NCBI RefSeq assembly: GCF_900109075.1 | Contig: NZ_FNYS01000003.1 | Location: 1-64,000, forward strand | Length of the DNA: 64,000 bases | Direction of reading: 5' to 3' | Source: Myroides marinus | Lineage (GTDB): Bacteria; Bacteroidota; Bacteroidia; Flavobacteriales; Flavobacteriaceae | Position numbers and translations under genes: made by a program | The notes under the pieces: generated by a model | The model's input: only the letters and a program-made list of their open reading frames with translations | The model's database searches: none | What the model was told of the DNA's origin: nothing | Shown here: in pieces, positions 45,129-54,094 of the stretch | Numbering within the stretch: the stretch's first letter is position 1 | Layout: each line of letters opens with the position of its first letter

Positions 45129-46577
45129 TTATTTTCGTTTATATCCGAATAATTCTTTCTCTTTAATGATTTTAGAAATACCTTCTGGTAGTTGTTCTTC
45201 CCATCCTTCTGTATTTTGTTGAAGAAGTTTAAGTACATCTCTAGAGAATATTTTTAAGTGATCCTTTTTGTAGTCTTCGATATCGATAATTTGCTCGTTT
45301 TTCTTAAAGTATTTGTACAAGTCTTTTAAATGTAATGATACCTTAAGGTTAGTAGAGTCAACGATTTCACCTTGGTCGCCAATCATTGGGTAAAGATAAA
45401 TCTTCATTGTGTTTCTAAATAGCTTCCCTAGAGCTTCTAAGATACCACCAGTTAGATTAGTGTAGTATTTCTCTTCAAAAATGTTTAACAAGCTACTAAC
45501 TCCCATAGCTAGAGCAATCTTCTGATCTGTGTATTTAGAGAAGTACTCTGTTAGTTTATAATACTCTTGATAGTTAGAGATCATTACAGTCTGTCCTAAT
45601 GAACATAGTAAGTCTGCTCTTTCTAAGAAGTCTATCTCATCTAGACTACCTTCTGCTAGTAAGTTAGACAGTGTAATCTCAAAGACTACAGTTGTATTTT
45701 CTTTTGCAACATTATTCTTAGTTAAGAATTTGTCTAAAGATTTCTGGTACATGTCCATATTCACGACAGTAACTGGTCTAAAGCTACCTCTTAAGGCTAA
45801 GATATTTTGTTTATACAATACATTAGCAGCTAATTCACAACGGCCATTAGGGCTAAACATAACAGCGTCTGTCATCCCATTCTTAACTAATTGTAAGCTC
45901 ATTAATCTGTTGTCTACCTTGTCAAATAAAGGTCCAGAGAAGTTGATACTATCGATTTCAATTTGGTCTTTATCTAAGTGGTCATATAGACTGTAGATGA
46001 GTTTTTTGGGATCATTGTGTTGGTAGAATGCTCCATATATAAGGTTAACTCCTAATATACCAAGAGTTTCTTGTTGTAGTTTAGAGTCTGTTTCCTTAAA
46101 CTGTATGTGTAATACTATTTTATTATAAGGCTCACCAGAAGCAGATTGGAACATAATACCTACCCACCCGTGTCCTTTGTTCTTTTTAGCATAGTCAATA
46201 GTTGCTACTGTGTTAGCATAACTAAAGAAAGTTTTAGTAGGGTTCTCCGCGCGTATTAAACGCTCTTCAATCTTTTTGGTCTCATAATCAAGCATTTTGA
46301 TTAATCGACTCTCTGTTACATAACGTCCATCTTCTTCTACAGAGTAAATAGCGTCACTAAATACTTTGTCATAAGCAGACATCGCTTTGGCTACAGTTCT
46401 AGACGAACCTCCAGCTCTAAAGAAGTGACGAACAGTTTCTTGTCCAGCACCAATCTCAGCAAATGTTCCGTAGATGTCATTGTTAAGGTTGATTTTAAGT
46501 GCTTTATCTGATATTGCAGGTTGGTGTTCTATGAATCTGTCACCACCTAATACTAAGTCTTCAGCAAAGTTTTTCAT
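45129..46577 (-). CDS. Conserved protein of unknown function
   Basis: 482 residues, soluble, with no signal peptide. It opens with FAEDLVLGGDRFIEHQPAIS and has several glycine-containing, well-ordered segments: FAEIGAGQETVRHFFRAGG near 39-57, KGHGWVGIMFQSASGEPYNK near 144-163 and MFSPNGRCELAANVLYKQN near 245-263. I do not recognise a catalytic family with certainty. Similar proteins in this phylum and elsewhere carry varied labels that look unreliable. Length, composition and the clean promoter/terminator setting support a real, probably enzymatic protein. Confidence 0.75.
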   Translation of the reverse strand: MKNFAEDLVLGGDRFIEHQPAISDKALKINLNNDIYGTFAEIGAGQETVRHFFRAGGSSRTVAKAMSAYDKVFSDAIYSVEEDGRYVTESRLIKMLDYETKKIEERLIRAENPTKTFFSYANTVATIDYAKKNKGHGWVGIMFQSASGEPYNKIVLHIQFKETDSKLQQETLGILGVNLIYGAFYQHNDPKKLIYSLYDHLDKDQIEIDSINFSGPLFDKVDNRLMSLQLVKNGMTDAVMFSPNGRCELAANVLYKQNILALRGSFRPVTVVNMDMYQKSLDKFLTKNNVAKENTTVVFEITLSNLLAEGSLDEIDFLERADLLCSLGQTVMISNYQEYYKLTEYFSKYTDQKIALAMGVSSLLNIFEEKYYTNLTGGILEALGKLFRNTMKIYLYPMIGDQGEIVDSTNLKVSLHLKDLYKYFKKNEQIIDIEDYKKDHLKIFSRDVLKLLQQNTEGWEEQLPEGISKIIKEKELFGYKRK

Positions 46578-46593
46578 CTATTAGCTATTTTGA

Positions 46594-46601
46594 ACAAACC
46601 T
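46594..46601 (-). promoter_or_regulatory. Candidate -7 box of the gene at 45129-46577
   Basis: CAAACCTA reads TAGGTTTG on the minus strand, 16 bases before the ATG. A TTTG (plus 46618-46621) 16 bases further could be the -33 element. Confidence 0.45.
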
Positions 46602-46633
46602 AACAAATATCGTGCAACAAAAAAAGATAAACC

Positions 46634-46641
46634 GTACTTTT
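46634..46641 (+). promoter_or_regulatory. -7 box that sets the start of the MBL hydrolase gene
   Basis: TACTTTTG fits TAnnTTTG. The transcript would begin near 46648, after an in-frame TTG at 46590, leaving the TTG at 46661 as start. Confidence 0.5.
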
Positions 46642-46660
46642 GTGGAAAATTTAATGTCAT

Positions 46661-47426
46661 TTTGGAAGTTTATTTTTTAGGAACAGGAACCTCTCAAGGT
46701 ATTCCGATCGTAGGTATAGATCATCCAGTAGCTCACAGTATAGATTCACGTGATAAGAGATTGCGTACATCTATCTTGGTTAAGTGGGAGGATAGCACTT
46801 TTTTGGTGGATTGTGGACCTGATTTTCGACAGCAGATGTTGACGGCAGGTTGTACTAAGTTAGATGCTATTTTATATACACATGAGCATGCGGATCATAT
46901 TGCAGGGCTTGATGAAATACGTCCATTGACATTTCTTCATGGGCCAATGCCTCTGTATGCTTCGGAGAGAGTGATGAGGGCATTAGAGAAGAGGTTTGAT
47001 TATATATTCACTAAAGAGGACCGTTATCCAGGAGCTCCGAGTGTAGAGGAGTATATTGTTCAATCTGATGAAAGTTTTGAAATAAATGGCAAGACGATCG
47101 TTCCTTTGGATATCATGCATGGACCATTACCTATATTTGGTTATCGCTTTGGTGATCTGGTTTATATCACAGATGCAAAATATATCTCTGATAAAGAAAT
47201 AGAAAAGATTAAGGGGTGTAAGGTGTTAATTGTAAATGCATTGCGTATTAAGGATCATCCTACTCATTTTAGCTTAGAAGAATCTTTGACATTTATAGAT
47301 CAAATAAAACCAGAGAAAGCGTATCTAACCCATATAGCACAAGACTTAGGTTTTCATGAAGAAGTGCAGAATATACTGCCAAAAGATGTATATTTGGCCT
47401 ACGACAATTTAAAAATCACTATTTAA
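46661..47426 (+). CDS. MBL-fold metallo-hydrolase (PhnP-like)
   Basis: I start at the TTG at 46661 because the family opens as here (LEVYFLGTGTSQGIPIVG, first residue read as Met). No ATG exists in frame before this motif, and a -7 box lies just upstream. The result is 255 residues. The metal site is complete: THEHADHIAG (H-x-H-x-D-H), DIMHGPLP, ITDAKYIS and a late YLTHIAQDLG histidine. PhnP relatives are cyclic phosphodiesterases; the substrate here is open. Two short exported-protein genes follow after 13 and 25 bases, perhaps in one operon. Confidence 0.85.
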
Positions 47427-47439
47427 TTATTATTAGAAT

Positions 47440-47934
47440 ATGAAGCATAAAGCGTTCTTTTACTTGTTTCTTTTTGCATCTGTACTATTAGTATTGTTTT
47501 ATGCAAACAATAAAAATATGTATAAGATGGAAGAGAAAAAGTTAGATATAGCTCATAAACGTATAGATATAGTACGAGATTCATTAAAACAAGCAACTAA
47601 AGAGTTTAATGAAGCAAATTACTTCTCTATCGAATACAACAATGACGCACAGGAATATTTTAATTATAAAAATATTGACCGCTCTTTAGCGTTAATTAAA
47701 GAAGAAATATTAGCTTTAAACCATCAAGAAAATGGTAATCCTCTTGTTCCTTATGGAGTTATGAATGGAAATAAGTGTATTATCAATAAAATAAAAATTC
47801 TTAATCACAGATGGATTGTTGCGGATTTTTATGCTGGAGATTTACATGGGGAAGTAATGATTAAGTATATTTATACAGAAGGGAAACCAACTGAATTTAA
47901 GACAATAGAGACAGTGTTATATACTGCACAATAA
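47440..47934 (+). CDS. Small membrane-anchored protein of unknown function
   Basis: 164 residues. One N-terminal span (KAFFYLFLFASVLLVLFYANN, about 4-24) is followed by a charged helix (KLDIAHKRIDIVRDSLKQAT) and a compact domain ending ADFYAGDLHGEVMIKYIY. The domain would face the periplasm. It starts 13 bases after the MBL gene. I know of similar short flavobacterial proteins next to this hydrolase, without a function. Confidence 0.7.
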   Translation: MKHKAFFYLFLFASVLLVLFYANNKNMYKMEEKKLDIAHKRIDIVRDSLKQATKEFNEANYFSIEYNNDAQEYFNYKNIDRSLALIKEEILALNHQENGNPLVPYGVMNGNKCIINKIKILNHRWIVADFYAGDLHGEVMIKYIYTEGKPTEFKTIETVLYTAQ

Positions 47935-47959
47935 TATTGATAACTTAATATAGTTAAAT

Positions 47960-48499
47960 ATGAAAATATCAAGAAGTTTGTTTGTTTTGTTGCTTTTGAT
48001 GTTTGCTTCATGTGACTTTATTTTAAAGGATAAAGGGGAGCCTGAGATCGGAACAGTTGTTACAGATGGTAGTACTGAGATTGTAGTATTGGAAGATGAT
48101 GAGGAAAGCAATGGATGTGCATACTCGGCAGGTTATAGATGGAGTAATATTCAAGAGGATTGCATTCGTATATTTGAAAAAGGATTTAGATTAAATCCGA
48201 TAGGAGTGACAGGAGAGGAAGTAGAAGAGAATGAGATGGAGGACAACGATGTAAGTTGTTTTGTTATCTTTTCTACTGATAAAAAGAAAGCAGAGATCTT
48301 CTTGCCAAACCACAAGAAAGGACTAGTCTTAGATCAATCTAAAGATAAGCGTGTTTATACTAACTCTGGGTGGGAGTTAAGTCAAGAGAAAATGGAGCTG
48401 AAGAATAAAGGAGAGGTGGCATTTACAGCAGCTAAGACAATCGAATTGAAAGTTATAAATACCGATCAACCCATAGAGGAAGATGGTTATAATGAATAG
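47960..48499 (+). CDS. Small lipoprotein of unknown function
   Basis: 179 residues with a lipoprotein signal (MKISRSLFVLLLLMFASCDF, lipobox FASC, Cys18). The mature part is acidic (VVLEDDEESNG, then GEEVEENEMEDND). It includes the ordered stretch YSAGYRWSNIQEDCIRIFEK, which recurs in envelope lipoproteins of this phylum. It is the last gene of the run that begins with the MBL hydrolase. A strong terminator follows. Confidence 0.72.
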   Translation: MKISRSLFVLLLLMFASCDFILKDKGEPEIGTVVTDGSTEIVVLEDDEESNGCAYSAGYRWSNIQEDCIRIFEKGFRLNPIGVTGEEVEENEMEDNDVSCFVIFSTDKKKAEIFLPNHKKGLVLDQSKDKRVYTNSGWELSQEKMELKNKGEVAFTAAKTIELKVINTDQPIEEDGYNE

Positions 48500-48524
48500 G
48501 AGGTAAAACTCATTACATGAAAAT

Positions 48525-48558
48525 AAAAAAGCTAGTAGTAGAACTACTAGCTTTTTTT
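48525..48558. terminator. Bidirectional terminator
   Basis: AAAAAGCTAGTAG and CTACTAGCTTTTT around a short loop, between convergent genes. Confidence 0.9.
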
Positions 48559-48575
48559 ATATCTATTAAGGACTC

Positions 48576-49229
48576 TTATTCTTCTAATAAGAAGTCTTTG
48601 AAATCTTTAAAGTTTAAAGGGTGTACGCCGTGACCTACTGGGTATTCCTTGTAAGTATGTGTTATATTAAGACTGTTTAATATAACTGGTGTTCTTCTTG
48701 CCCAATCAATAGGGATTACTTGATCTACTGTACCGTGAGAAGCAAATAATTTAAGTTTGTTTAAATCATTGTCTTTGTAGTTTGGTACAATGATGTTTTC
48801 GTTGAAATATCCGCTTAGAGCAACTACTTTATTAACCTTGTTAGGGTATGATAGCGCTATAGAGTAGCTAAGTATAGCTCCTTGGCTAAATCCTACTAGA
48901 TTAACGTTATTAGCGTCTATAGGGTATTTTGCAAGTAATTCGTCTATAAAACGAACAATTAAGTCTCTTGACTCAATTGCTTGAGCATCGTCAGAGAATT
49001 TATTCGCATCAGCGTCAAATGTTATTGCATACCATGCATATCCATAAGGAGGTACAGTGTAAGGTGCACGAGCTGATATTACATAATAATCTTCTGGTAA
49101 TTCAGGAGCAAAGGAGAACAAGTCTTCCTCGTTACTACCATACCCGTGTAATAAGATGATAACAGGGTTACTGTCCTTTATTATTTTAGGCTCTTGAATT
49201 AAATATGAAATTGAAAGTGATGTATCCAT
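48576..49229 (-). CDS. Alpha/beta hydrolase (phospholipase/carboxylesterase family)
   Basis: 217 residues with no signal peptide. HGYGSNEEDLFSFAPELP near 28-45 provides the oxyanion region. The nucleophile is in VGFSQGAILSY (G-x-S-x-G) near 112-122, the acid in SHGTVDQVIP, and the histidine in PVGHGVHPLN near 197-206. It belongs to the small YpfH/Est-type carboxylesterases acting on acyl esters or thioesters. It is spaced by only three bases from the membrane protein gene upstream, which suggests a shared transcript with the dihydroorotase-like gene. Confidence 0.88.
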   Translation of the reverse strand: MDTSLSISYLIQEPKIIKDSNPVIILLHGYGSNEEDLFSFAPELPEDYYVISARAPYTVPPYGYAWYAITFDADANKFSDDAQAIESRDLIVRFIDELLAKYPIDANNVNLVGFSQGAILSYSIALSYPNKVNKVVALSGYFNENIIVPNYKDNDLNKLKLFASHGTVDQVIPIDWARRTPVILNSLNITHTYKEYPVGHGVHPLNFKDFKDFLLEE

Positions 49230-49232
49230 AAA

Positions 49233-49577
49233 TTAAGCTGATAATTTGTCAAACCATTTTTGGAAATATACACCAATTTTTGGAATTGGCTTAATTTCTC
49301 CACTAGCAGCTCCGATAAAACTGTATACCCATAGAATGAAGAAACAGAAATAAAAAGGACCAGATATTAACCAAGTGTCAAATCTACTAGCCATAGATCC
49401 TAAAGCAAAGAATAATATAGTCAAACCAAAAGCTTGTTTGATATAAAATCCTGAGAATCTATTTTTAGGCTCTATGTTCATAAATATGGCAACCAGACAT
49501 CCTAAGATAGTCATGTGTGCTACTATAGCCATTGTTTTTCCGGTTTCGATTTCCTTTTCGTTAAAAGTCTTCAGCAT
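49233..49577 (-). CDS. DUF4870/Tic20-like small membrane protein
   Basis: 114 residues with about three hydrophobic segments (TMAIVAHMTILGCLVAIFM, AFGLTILFFALGSM, FYFCFFILWVYSFIGAA). It ends in a short amphipathic tail (IPKIGVYFQKWF). The layout is that of the DUF4870 family. No activity is known. It lies between the dihydroorotase-like and esterase genes with gaps of 12 and 3 bases. Confidence 0.75.
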   Translation of the reverse strand: MLKTFNEKEIETGKTMAIVAHMTILGCLVAIFMNIEPKNRFSGFYIKQAFGLTILFFALGSMASRFDTWLISGPFYFCFFILWVYSFIGAASGEIKPIPKIGVYFQKWFDKLSA

Positions 49578-49589
49578 TGCGTAATAATA

Positions 49590-50840
49590 TTATTTTAAGG
49601 TTTGTTTGTCTCCATTGATAACTCCGTATACTTCACCATTCATATTATGGTTTAAGAAAGCAGAGTTTTTCGATTTAGACAGTATATTTTCTTTGGTAAA
49701 GATATATTCTTTTTTAGGATTAAACAGTGTTAGATTGACCTTACTACCTTCTGTGATAGCGTTAGATTCTATCTTGAAGATATTTCTAGCTGCAGTTAGT
49801 TTTTCGATAACTACTTCTGTTGGTAATACTGTGTTTAGTGCTGCAAAAGCAGATTCTAAACCAATTGTACCATAAGACGCACTGTTAAACTCTAGTTTTT
49901 TGTGTTCGATGTCTAGAGGATTGTGTTCAGATGTGATACAGTCAATTGTTCCGTCTAGTACACCATTGATTAAGGCTTGTCTATTTGCCTCATTTCTCAA
50001 AGGAGGTAATACTTTATAACGAGTGTCAAAATCAGCTAGTTTCTCATCTGTCATTGTCAATAAATGTACAGCTGTACTACAAGTCACATTTAATCCTTTT
50101 TGTTTAGCTTCTTTAATTAACTCAACAGATTTAGCTGTAGAGATAGTTGGAAAGTGTATTTTTCCGCCTGTGTATTCTAATAAAAATAGGTTGCGTGCTA
50201 TTTGTATTTCCTCAGCTAGAGTAGGGATGCCTTTTAAGCCTAGTTTAGTGCTTTCTACACCTTCATTAGCAACTCCTTTACCTTTGATACTATTGTCTTG
50301 AGAAAAAGCTATTACAAGACCGTCAAAATCTTGAACATATTGTAAAGCGATTTTTAGGACATTAGCATTTTGTATTGGTTTTTTATAATCTCCAAAAGCA
50401 ATAGCTCCTGCGTTCTTCATATCGAATAATTCTGCCAGGTCAGTACCTTCAGATTTCACAGTTAAAGCTCCGATAGGAAAAACTTCAGTCGTTTGTCCAA
50501 AAGCTTTTTGCTTAATAAAACTAACAATACTTTGAGAATCAGTGATAGGATTAGTGTTAGGTTCAACTGCTATTTGTGTGAATCCACTTTTAGCAGCTAC
50601 TTCTAAACCGTGTGCAATATTTTCTCTTTCTTCAAATCCAGGTTCGCCTAAACAAACAGAACTATCAAACCAACCTTGAGAAATGTGTAAGTTGTCATAT
50701 GTAACTTGTTCAAATTGGTTGTTATCGATTTGATTAGCGATTTTTGTAATAGTCCCATTTTCTATTTGAATGTCAACTGTTTGATTGTTGAATGGGCTAG
50801 TAGAGTCGATTACTTTTGCAGCTTTTAAAATGATATTCAT
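49590..50840 (-). CDS. Dihydroorotase-like protein lacking the metal-binding histidines
   Basis: 416 residues with the amidohydrolase fold of a type I dihydroorotase: a short N-terminal beta domain, then the barrel. At the HxH site the family has D-x-H-x-H-L-R-E-P-G. Here residues 59-68 read DSSVCLGEPG, so both histidines are replaced (Ser61, Cys63). The late catalytic D-H-x-P motif is changed to SEHNPL. Substrate-side segments such as EPNTNPITDS remain. The protein is probably non-catalytic, like the PyrC' subunits that stabilise aspartate carbamoyltransferase in some bacteria. The true dihydroorotase would be elsewhere. Confidence 0.85.
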   Translation of the reverse strand: MNIILKAAKVIDSTSPFNNQTVDIQIENGTITKIANQIDNNQFEQVTYDNLHISQGWFDSSVCLGEPGFEERENIAHGLEVAAKSGFTQIAVEPNTNPITDSQSIVSFIKQKAFGQTTEVFPIGALTVKSEGTDLAELFDMKNAGAIAFGDYKKPIQNANVLKIALQYVQDFDGLVIAFSQDNSIKGKGVANEGVESTKLGLKGIPTLAEEIQIARNLFLLEYTGGKIHFPTISTAKSVELIKEAKQKGLNVTCSTAVHLLTMTDEKLADFDTRYKVLPPLRNEANRQALINGVLDGTIDCITSEHNPLDIEHKKLEFNSASYGTIGLESAFAALNTVLPTEVVIEKLTAARNIFKIESNAITEGSKVNLTLFNPKKEYIFTKENILSKSKNSAFLNHNMNGEVYGVINGDKQTLK

Positions 50841-50885
50841 TTTCTGTGAAGTAGTTTTTAATTAGTGATGTGTTGTTATTTCGTA

Positions 50886-50893
50886 CAAAAATA
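50886..50893 (-). promoter_or_regulatory. Candidate -7 box of the dihydroorotase-like operon
   Basis: CAAAAATA reads TATTTTTG on the minus strand, 46 bases before the ATG. Confidence 0.4.
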
Positions 50894-50942
50894 GGCTTTA
50901 TTTCTATTTTATCATATTTACAAATGGTGAAAATAGAGCAAA

Positions 50943-50970
50943 AAAAATACATCCACTATTTGGATGTATT
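50943..50970 (-). terminator. Terminator overlapping the 3' end of the gene at 50956-51711
   Basis: AATACATCCA / TGGATGTATT form the stem, and the minus-strand T-run follows. The stop codon lies in the loop. Confidence 0.8.
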
Positions 50971-51711
50971 CGTTTTTTTCGTTGCTAATACTTTAGAATT
51001 ATCGTAGCAGTCATTTAACGCTTGATAGATTTGAAAGTCTGTTGCAGTGTAAATAAATTTATCACTGTAATTACAATTTTGTAGAGATTTGACAATGTCT
51101 TCTCTAGTGATTTCAAGCATTCCACAAACAATTTCTCTATCATATCTAGTTTGCATTAAAGCAATCATGTTTTGATCTTCTTTGATAGCTTCAAGTTTTT
51201 TAAGCTTTTTATCCTTTCCTTTAAATAGGTTATATACAGCATCTACAGGACTAAAGAAAGTACCCATAGCTGTACCGTAATAAGGGGTTTGATTACGTCT
51301 GTAAAAATCGAATTGCATTTTATCATTTAATTCGATCAGCTTAGTATCAACTTCCAGATAACCCGTTAAGTCAAACTTCTTAATAACAATTTCGTCTAAT
51401 ACCACTGATTGTTCAGTAAAGTATATTTTTAGATTTTCATTGTTTAACCAGTCATTGGTTACCTTTAGCTTAATCGGTATATAACCAGGGTAGGATAGAT
51501 GTATGGAATCATTTAGGTTCGCTTCTACAGAAAAAGATCCGTCGCGTTTACTAATTGTTCCTTTGACTTGGGTAGTGTTAATAACATTAACGTCATCAAC
51601 AGGTAAAAATGATTTGTCGTTTAGAATAGTTCCTTTTACAGTACTGCGATTTTGTGCAAATACAGTTAGTGAGGTAAGTATTATAAACAAGAAAACTGTA
51701 AAATTTCTCAT
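50956..51711 (-). CDS. Exported protein with carboxypeptidase-regulatory-like domain
   Basis: 251 residues. A signal peptide (MRNFTVFLFIILTSLTVFAQ) precedes a beta-sandwich domain of the CarboxypepD_reg type, recognisable from STVKGTILNDKSFLPVDDVN and GTISKRDGSFSVEANLNDSI, over about 24-115. The rest (about 120-251) is helical and charged (FKGKDKKLKKLEAIKEDQ). Such proteins are envelope-associated in Bacteroidota and often related to the N-terminus of TonB-dependent receptors, but there is no receptor barrel here. The function is unknown. Confidence 0.8.
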   Translation of the reverse strand: MRNFTVFLFIILTSLTVFAQNRSTVKGTILNDKSFLPVDDVNVINTTQVKGTISKRDGSFSVEANLNDSIHLSYPGYIPIKLKVTNDWLNNENLKIYFTEQSVVLDEIVIKKFDLTGYLEVDTKLIELNDKMQFDFYRRNQTPYYGTAMGTFFSPVDAVYNLFKGKDKKLKKLEAIKEDQNMIALMQTRYDREIVCGMLEITREDIVKSLQNCNYSDKFIYTATDFQIYQALNDCYDNSKVLATKKTNTSK

Positions 51712-51781
51712 AGTTTTTAAGATTGCTTAAAAATAAAAGATATTTTACAGTTTTATATACTATTTGGTAAAAATTAACAAT

Positions 51782-53671
51782 TTAGTCTCTTCTAGTTCTT
51801 CTAGATGAGTCACCATCGCCACTTCTTCTTGATCCACGTTCGTTACGAGGAGCTCTTTCAGATGATCTTCTGTCACTACGACCTTCAGATGATCTTCTTT
51901 CTCCACGTCCTTCAGATGATCTTCTGTCGCTACGACCTTCAGATGATCTATTAGATGATCTTCTTTCACCACCTCTAAATCCTCCTTCTGATCTTCTTTC
52001 GCCACCTCTGAATCCACCACCACTTCTTCCGCGGTTGTTGTGATCACGACGTCCACCATTACGGCCACCATCGTTGTTAGAGATTTCAACATTAACACGA
52101 CGTCCTTTGTATTCAAGACCGTTTAATGTTTCCATAACTTTCTCAGCGTGTTCAGCTTCAGTGTTGAAGAATGAGAAACCATCTTTAACGTCCACTTTGA
52201 ATAAGTCATCACGACCTAACTCTAAAGTATCACGTAAGAAGTCTTTTAATGTCATCCAATCTAAATCGTCTTTCGCTCCAAGGTTAACAAAGAAACGAAC
52301 AGCTCCATCAGTAGGTACTTCTTTAGAGTTATTTCTTCCTTGAGAAACGCTTTGAAGACTGTTAGAAGATTTTTGATAGTACTCTAAGAATCTATTGAAT
52401 TCTACAGAAACTACTTTTTTAATGATTTCTTCTTTATCAAAGTCTTGAAGTAATTCAGAGATTGCAGGTAAGTAAGTTTCTATTTCAGTATTTACTTCTA
52501 CTTCTTTGATTTTGTTAGCTAAGTGGAATAATTGAATTTCACAAATCTCAATTCCAGAAGGAACTGGTTTCTCTTCAAATTTAGTTTTGATGATTCTTTC
52601 GATTTGTTGAATTTTTCTTAATTCACTTTTCGTTACGATAACCATAGAAGTACCTGATTTTCCAGCACGACCTGTACGTCCACTACGGTGAGTGTAAGTT
52701 TCGATTTCGTCTGGTAATTGGTAGTTTACTACGTGAGTAATATCATCAACGTCAATACCACGTGCAGCAACGTCAGTAGCTACAAGCATTTGAATTTGTT
52801 TACCACGGAAAGATTTCATTACAGCATCACGTTGTGCTTGAGATAAGTCACCGTGTAATGCAGCAGCGTTGTATCCATCCTCGATAAGTTTTTCAGCAAT
52901 AGACTGAGTATCTCTTTTTGTTCTACAGAACACAACAGAGAAGATATCTGGATTTGCATCTGCTAAACGTTTAAGCGCTGGGTAGCGATCTCTAGCAGAT
53001 ACTAAATAAAATTCATGACTTACATTAGTGTTACCTTGGTTTTTGTGACCAACAGTAATTTCTTCTGGAGTTTTCATGAATTCTCTTGCGATACGAGCTA
53101 CTTCTTGTGGCATCGTAGCAGAGAATAACCATGTACTTTTTTCTTTTGGAGTATCAGCTAAAATAGAAGTGATATCCTCATAGAATCCCATGTTAAGCAT
53201 CTCATCTGCCTCATCTAAGATACAGTATTGGATGTTTTTAATGTTAACCATACCACGGTTAATCATGTCTTGCATTCTACCCGGTGTAGCTACAATGATT
53301 TGAGCTCCACGTTTTACGTCTTTAGCCTGTTCTGTAATGCTAGCACCCCCGTAAACAGCCACTGAGTGAAGTCCTTTTACATACTTCGAGTACTGTTTAA
53401 TCTCATTTGCGATTTGCAAACATAACTCTCTAGTCGGCGATAAGATAAGACCTTGTGTATTCTTATTAGAAACGTCTATCTTCTGAATCAAAGGAAAACC
53501 AAAAGCTGCGGTTTTCCCAGTCCCCGTTTGGGCTAACGCAACAATGTCGGTATCTTTCTCTAATAGTAATGGAATCGCTTTTTGCTGGATCTCTGATGGA
53601 TTTTCAAACCCCATATCCTTGATCGCAGATAAAAGAGATTCATTTAATCCTAATTGTTCGAAATTGTTCAT
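51782..53671 (-). CDS. deaD: DEAD-box RNA helicase (DeaD/CsdA type) with RGG/RS-rich tail
   Basis: 629 residues. The helicase core runs from the Q motif (FENPSEIQQKAIPLLL) through AQTGTGKT at 47-54, PTRELCLQI, DEADEML near 150 and SAT to HRSGRTGRAG near 330. A helical linker follows, then a DbpA-like RNA-binding domain around 460-540 (VNLGAKDDLDWMTLKDFL). The last 85 or so residues are low-complexity: FRGGERRS and SEGRSDRRS units. It unwinds structured RNA in ribosome assembly or cold adaptation. A 420-base upstream spacer leaves room for a long regulated leader, as in other cold-shock helicases. Confidence 0.95.
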   Translation of the reverse strand: MNNFEQLGLNESLLSAIKDMGFENPSEIQQKAIPLLLEKDTDIVALAQTGTGKTAAFGFPLIQKIDVSNKNTQGLILSPTRELCLQIANEIKQYSKYVKGLHSVAVYGGASITEQAKDVKRGAQIIVATPGRMQDMINRGMVNIKNIQYCILDEADEMLNMGFYEDITSILADTPKEKSTWLFSATMPQEVARIAREFMKTPEEITVGHKNQGNTNVSHEFYLVSARDRYPALKRLADANPDIFSVVFCRTKRDTQSIAEKLIEDGYNAAALHGDLSQAQRDAVMKSFRGKQIQMLVATDVAARGIDVDDITHVVNYQLPDEIETYTHRSGRTGRAGKSGTSMVIVTKSELRKIQQIERIIKTKFEEKPVPSGIEICEIQLFHLANKIKEVEVNTEIETYLPAISELLQDFDKEEIIKKVVSVEFNRFLEYYQKSSNSLQSVSQGRNNSKEVPTDGAVRFFVNLGAKDDLDWMTLKDFLRDTLELGRDDLFKVDVKDGFSFFNTEAEHAEKVMETLNGLEYKGRRVNVEISNNDGGRNGGRRDHNNRGRSGGGFRGGERRSEGGFRGGERRSSNRSSEGRSDRRSSEGRGERRSSEGRSDRRSSERAPRNERGSRRSGDGDSSRRTRRD

Positions 53672-54094
53672 ATAAATATTAAAATAGCCGCAAATATACT
53701 ACTATTCAAATTATAATTGTAGTTATTGCATGTTTATTATTTAAAAATAATTTTATCGTTTGTTTTAAGCGTATATTTTGAAAAATGTGTAATAGCTATT
53801 TGTGCCTAAATAGTTATTCTTTTTTTGTGAAAAGCTTAGAATTCAGATGGTTTTGATATTAATTAAAGAGTGGCGTAAATTGAGAAATCTCTTTTTAATT
53901 AACAGCAATAAATCTGGTAAAAATTACTTTTTAGATGTAATTATTTAGTCAAATCGCGTGTATATTGATATAAATAAGTGGTTTATTGAGTTTTTACACA
54001 GCTAAAAGTATGCCGAAAAGTGAGTTTCGTATAAATTGAATTAAAAAAGGGCATATAAAATTTTATATGCCCTTTACTATATAGTTGGATTTGA
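53672..54094. other. 423-base spacer upstream of the DEAD-box helicase gene
   Basis: It holds a candidate minus-strand -7 box (TATATTTG, plus 53691-53698), an imperfect inverted repeat near 53869-53902 (TTAATTAAAGAG with CTCTTTTTAATTAA) and the rdgB terminator at 54043-54077. Otherwise it is AT-rich and without coding character. Confidence 0.45.
54043..54077 (-). terminator. Terminator of the recG-rdgB unit
   Basis: AAAGGGCATATAAAA and TTTTATATGCCCTTT are a perfect inverted repeat. The flanking A-run on the plus strand is the T-run on the minus strand. Confidence 0.85.

Noticed and set aside
44960..45238. 92-codon minus-strand frame covering a terminator
   Set aside because: It runs through the hairpin at 45093-45125 and into the next gene in another frame, with no coding character.
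51760..52116. Long open frame overlapping the helicase tail, rich in Val/Glu/Asp/His
   Set aside because: It is an out-of-frame reading of the repetitive RGG/RS coding DNA; the repeats keep it open. The helicase frame has clear family sequence.
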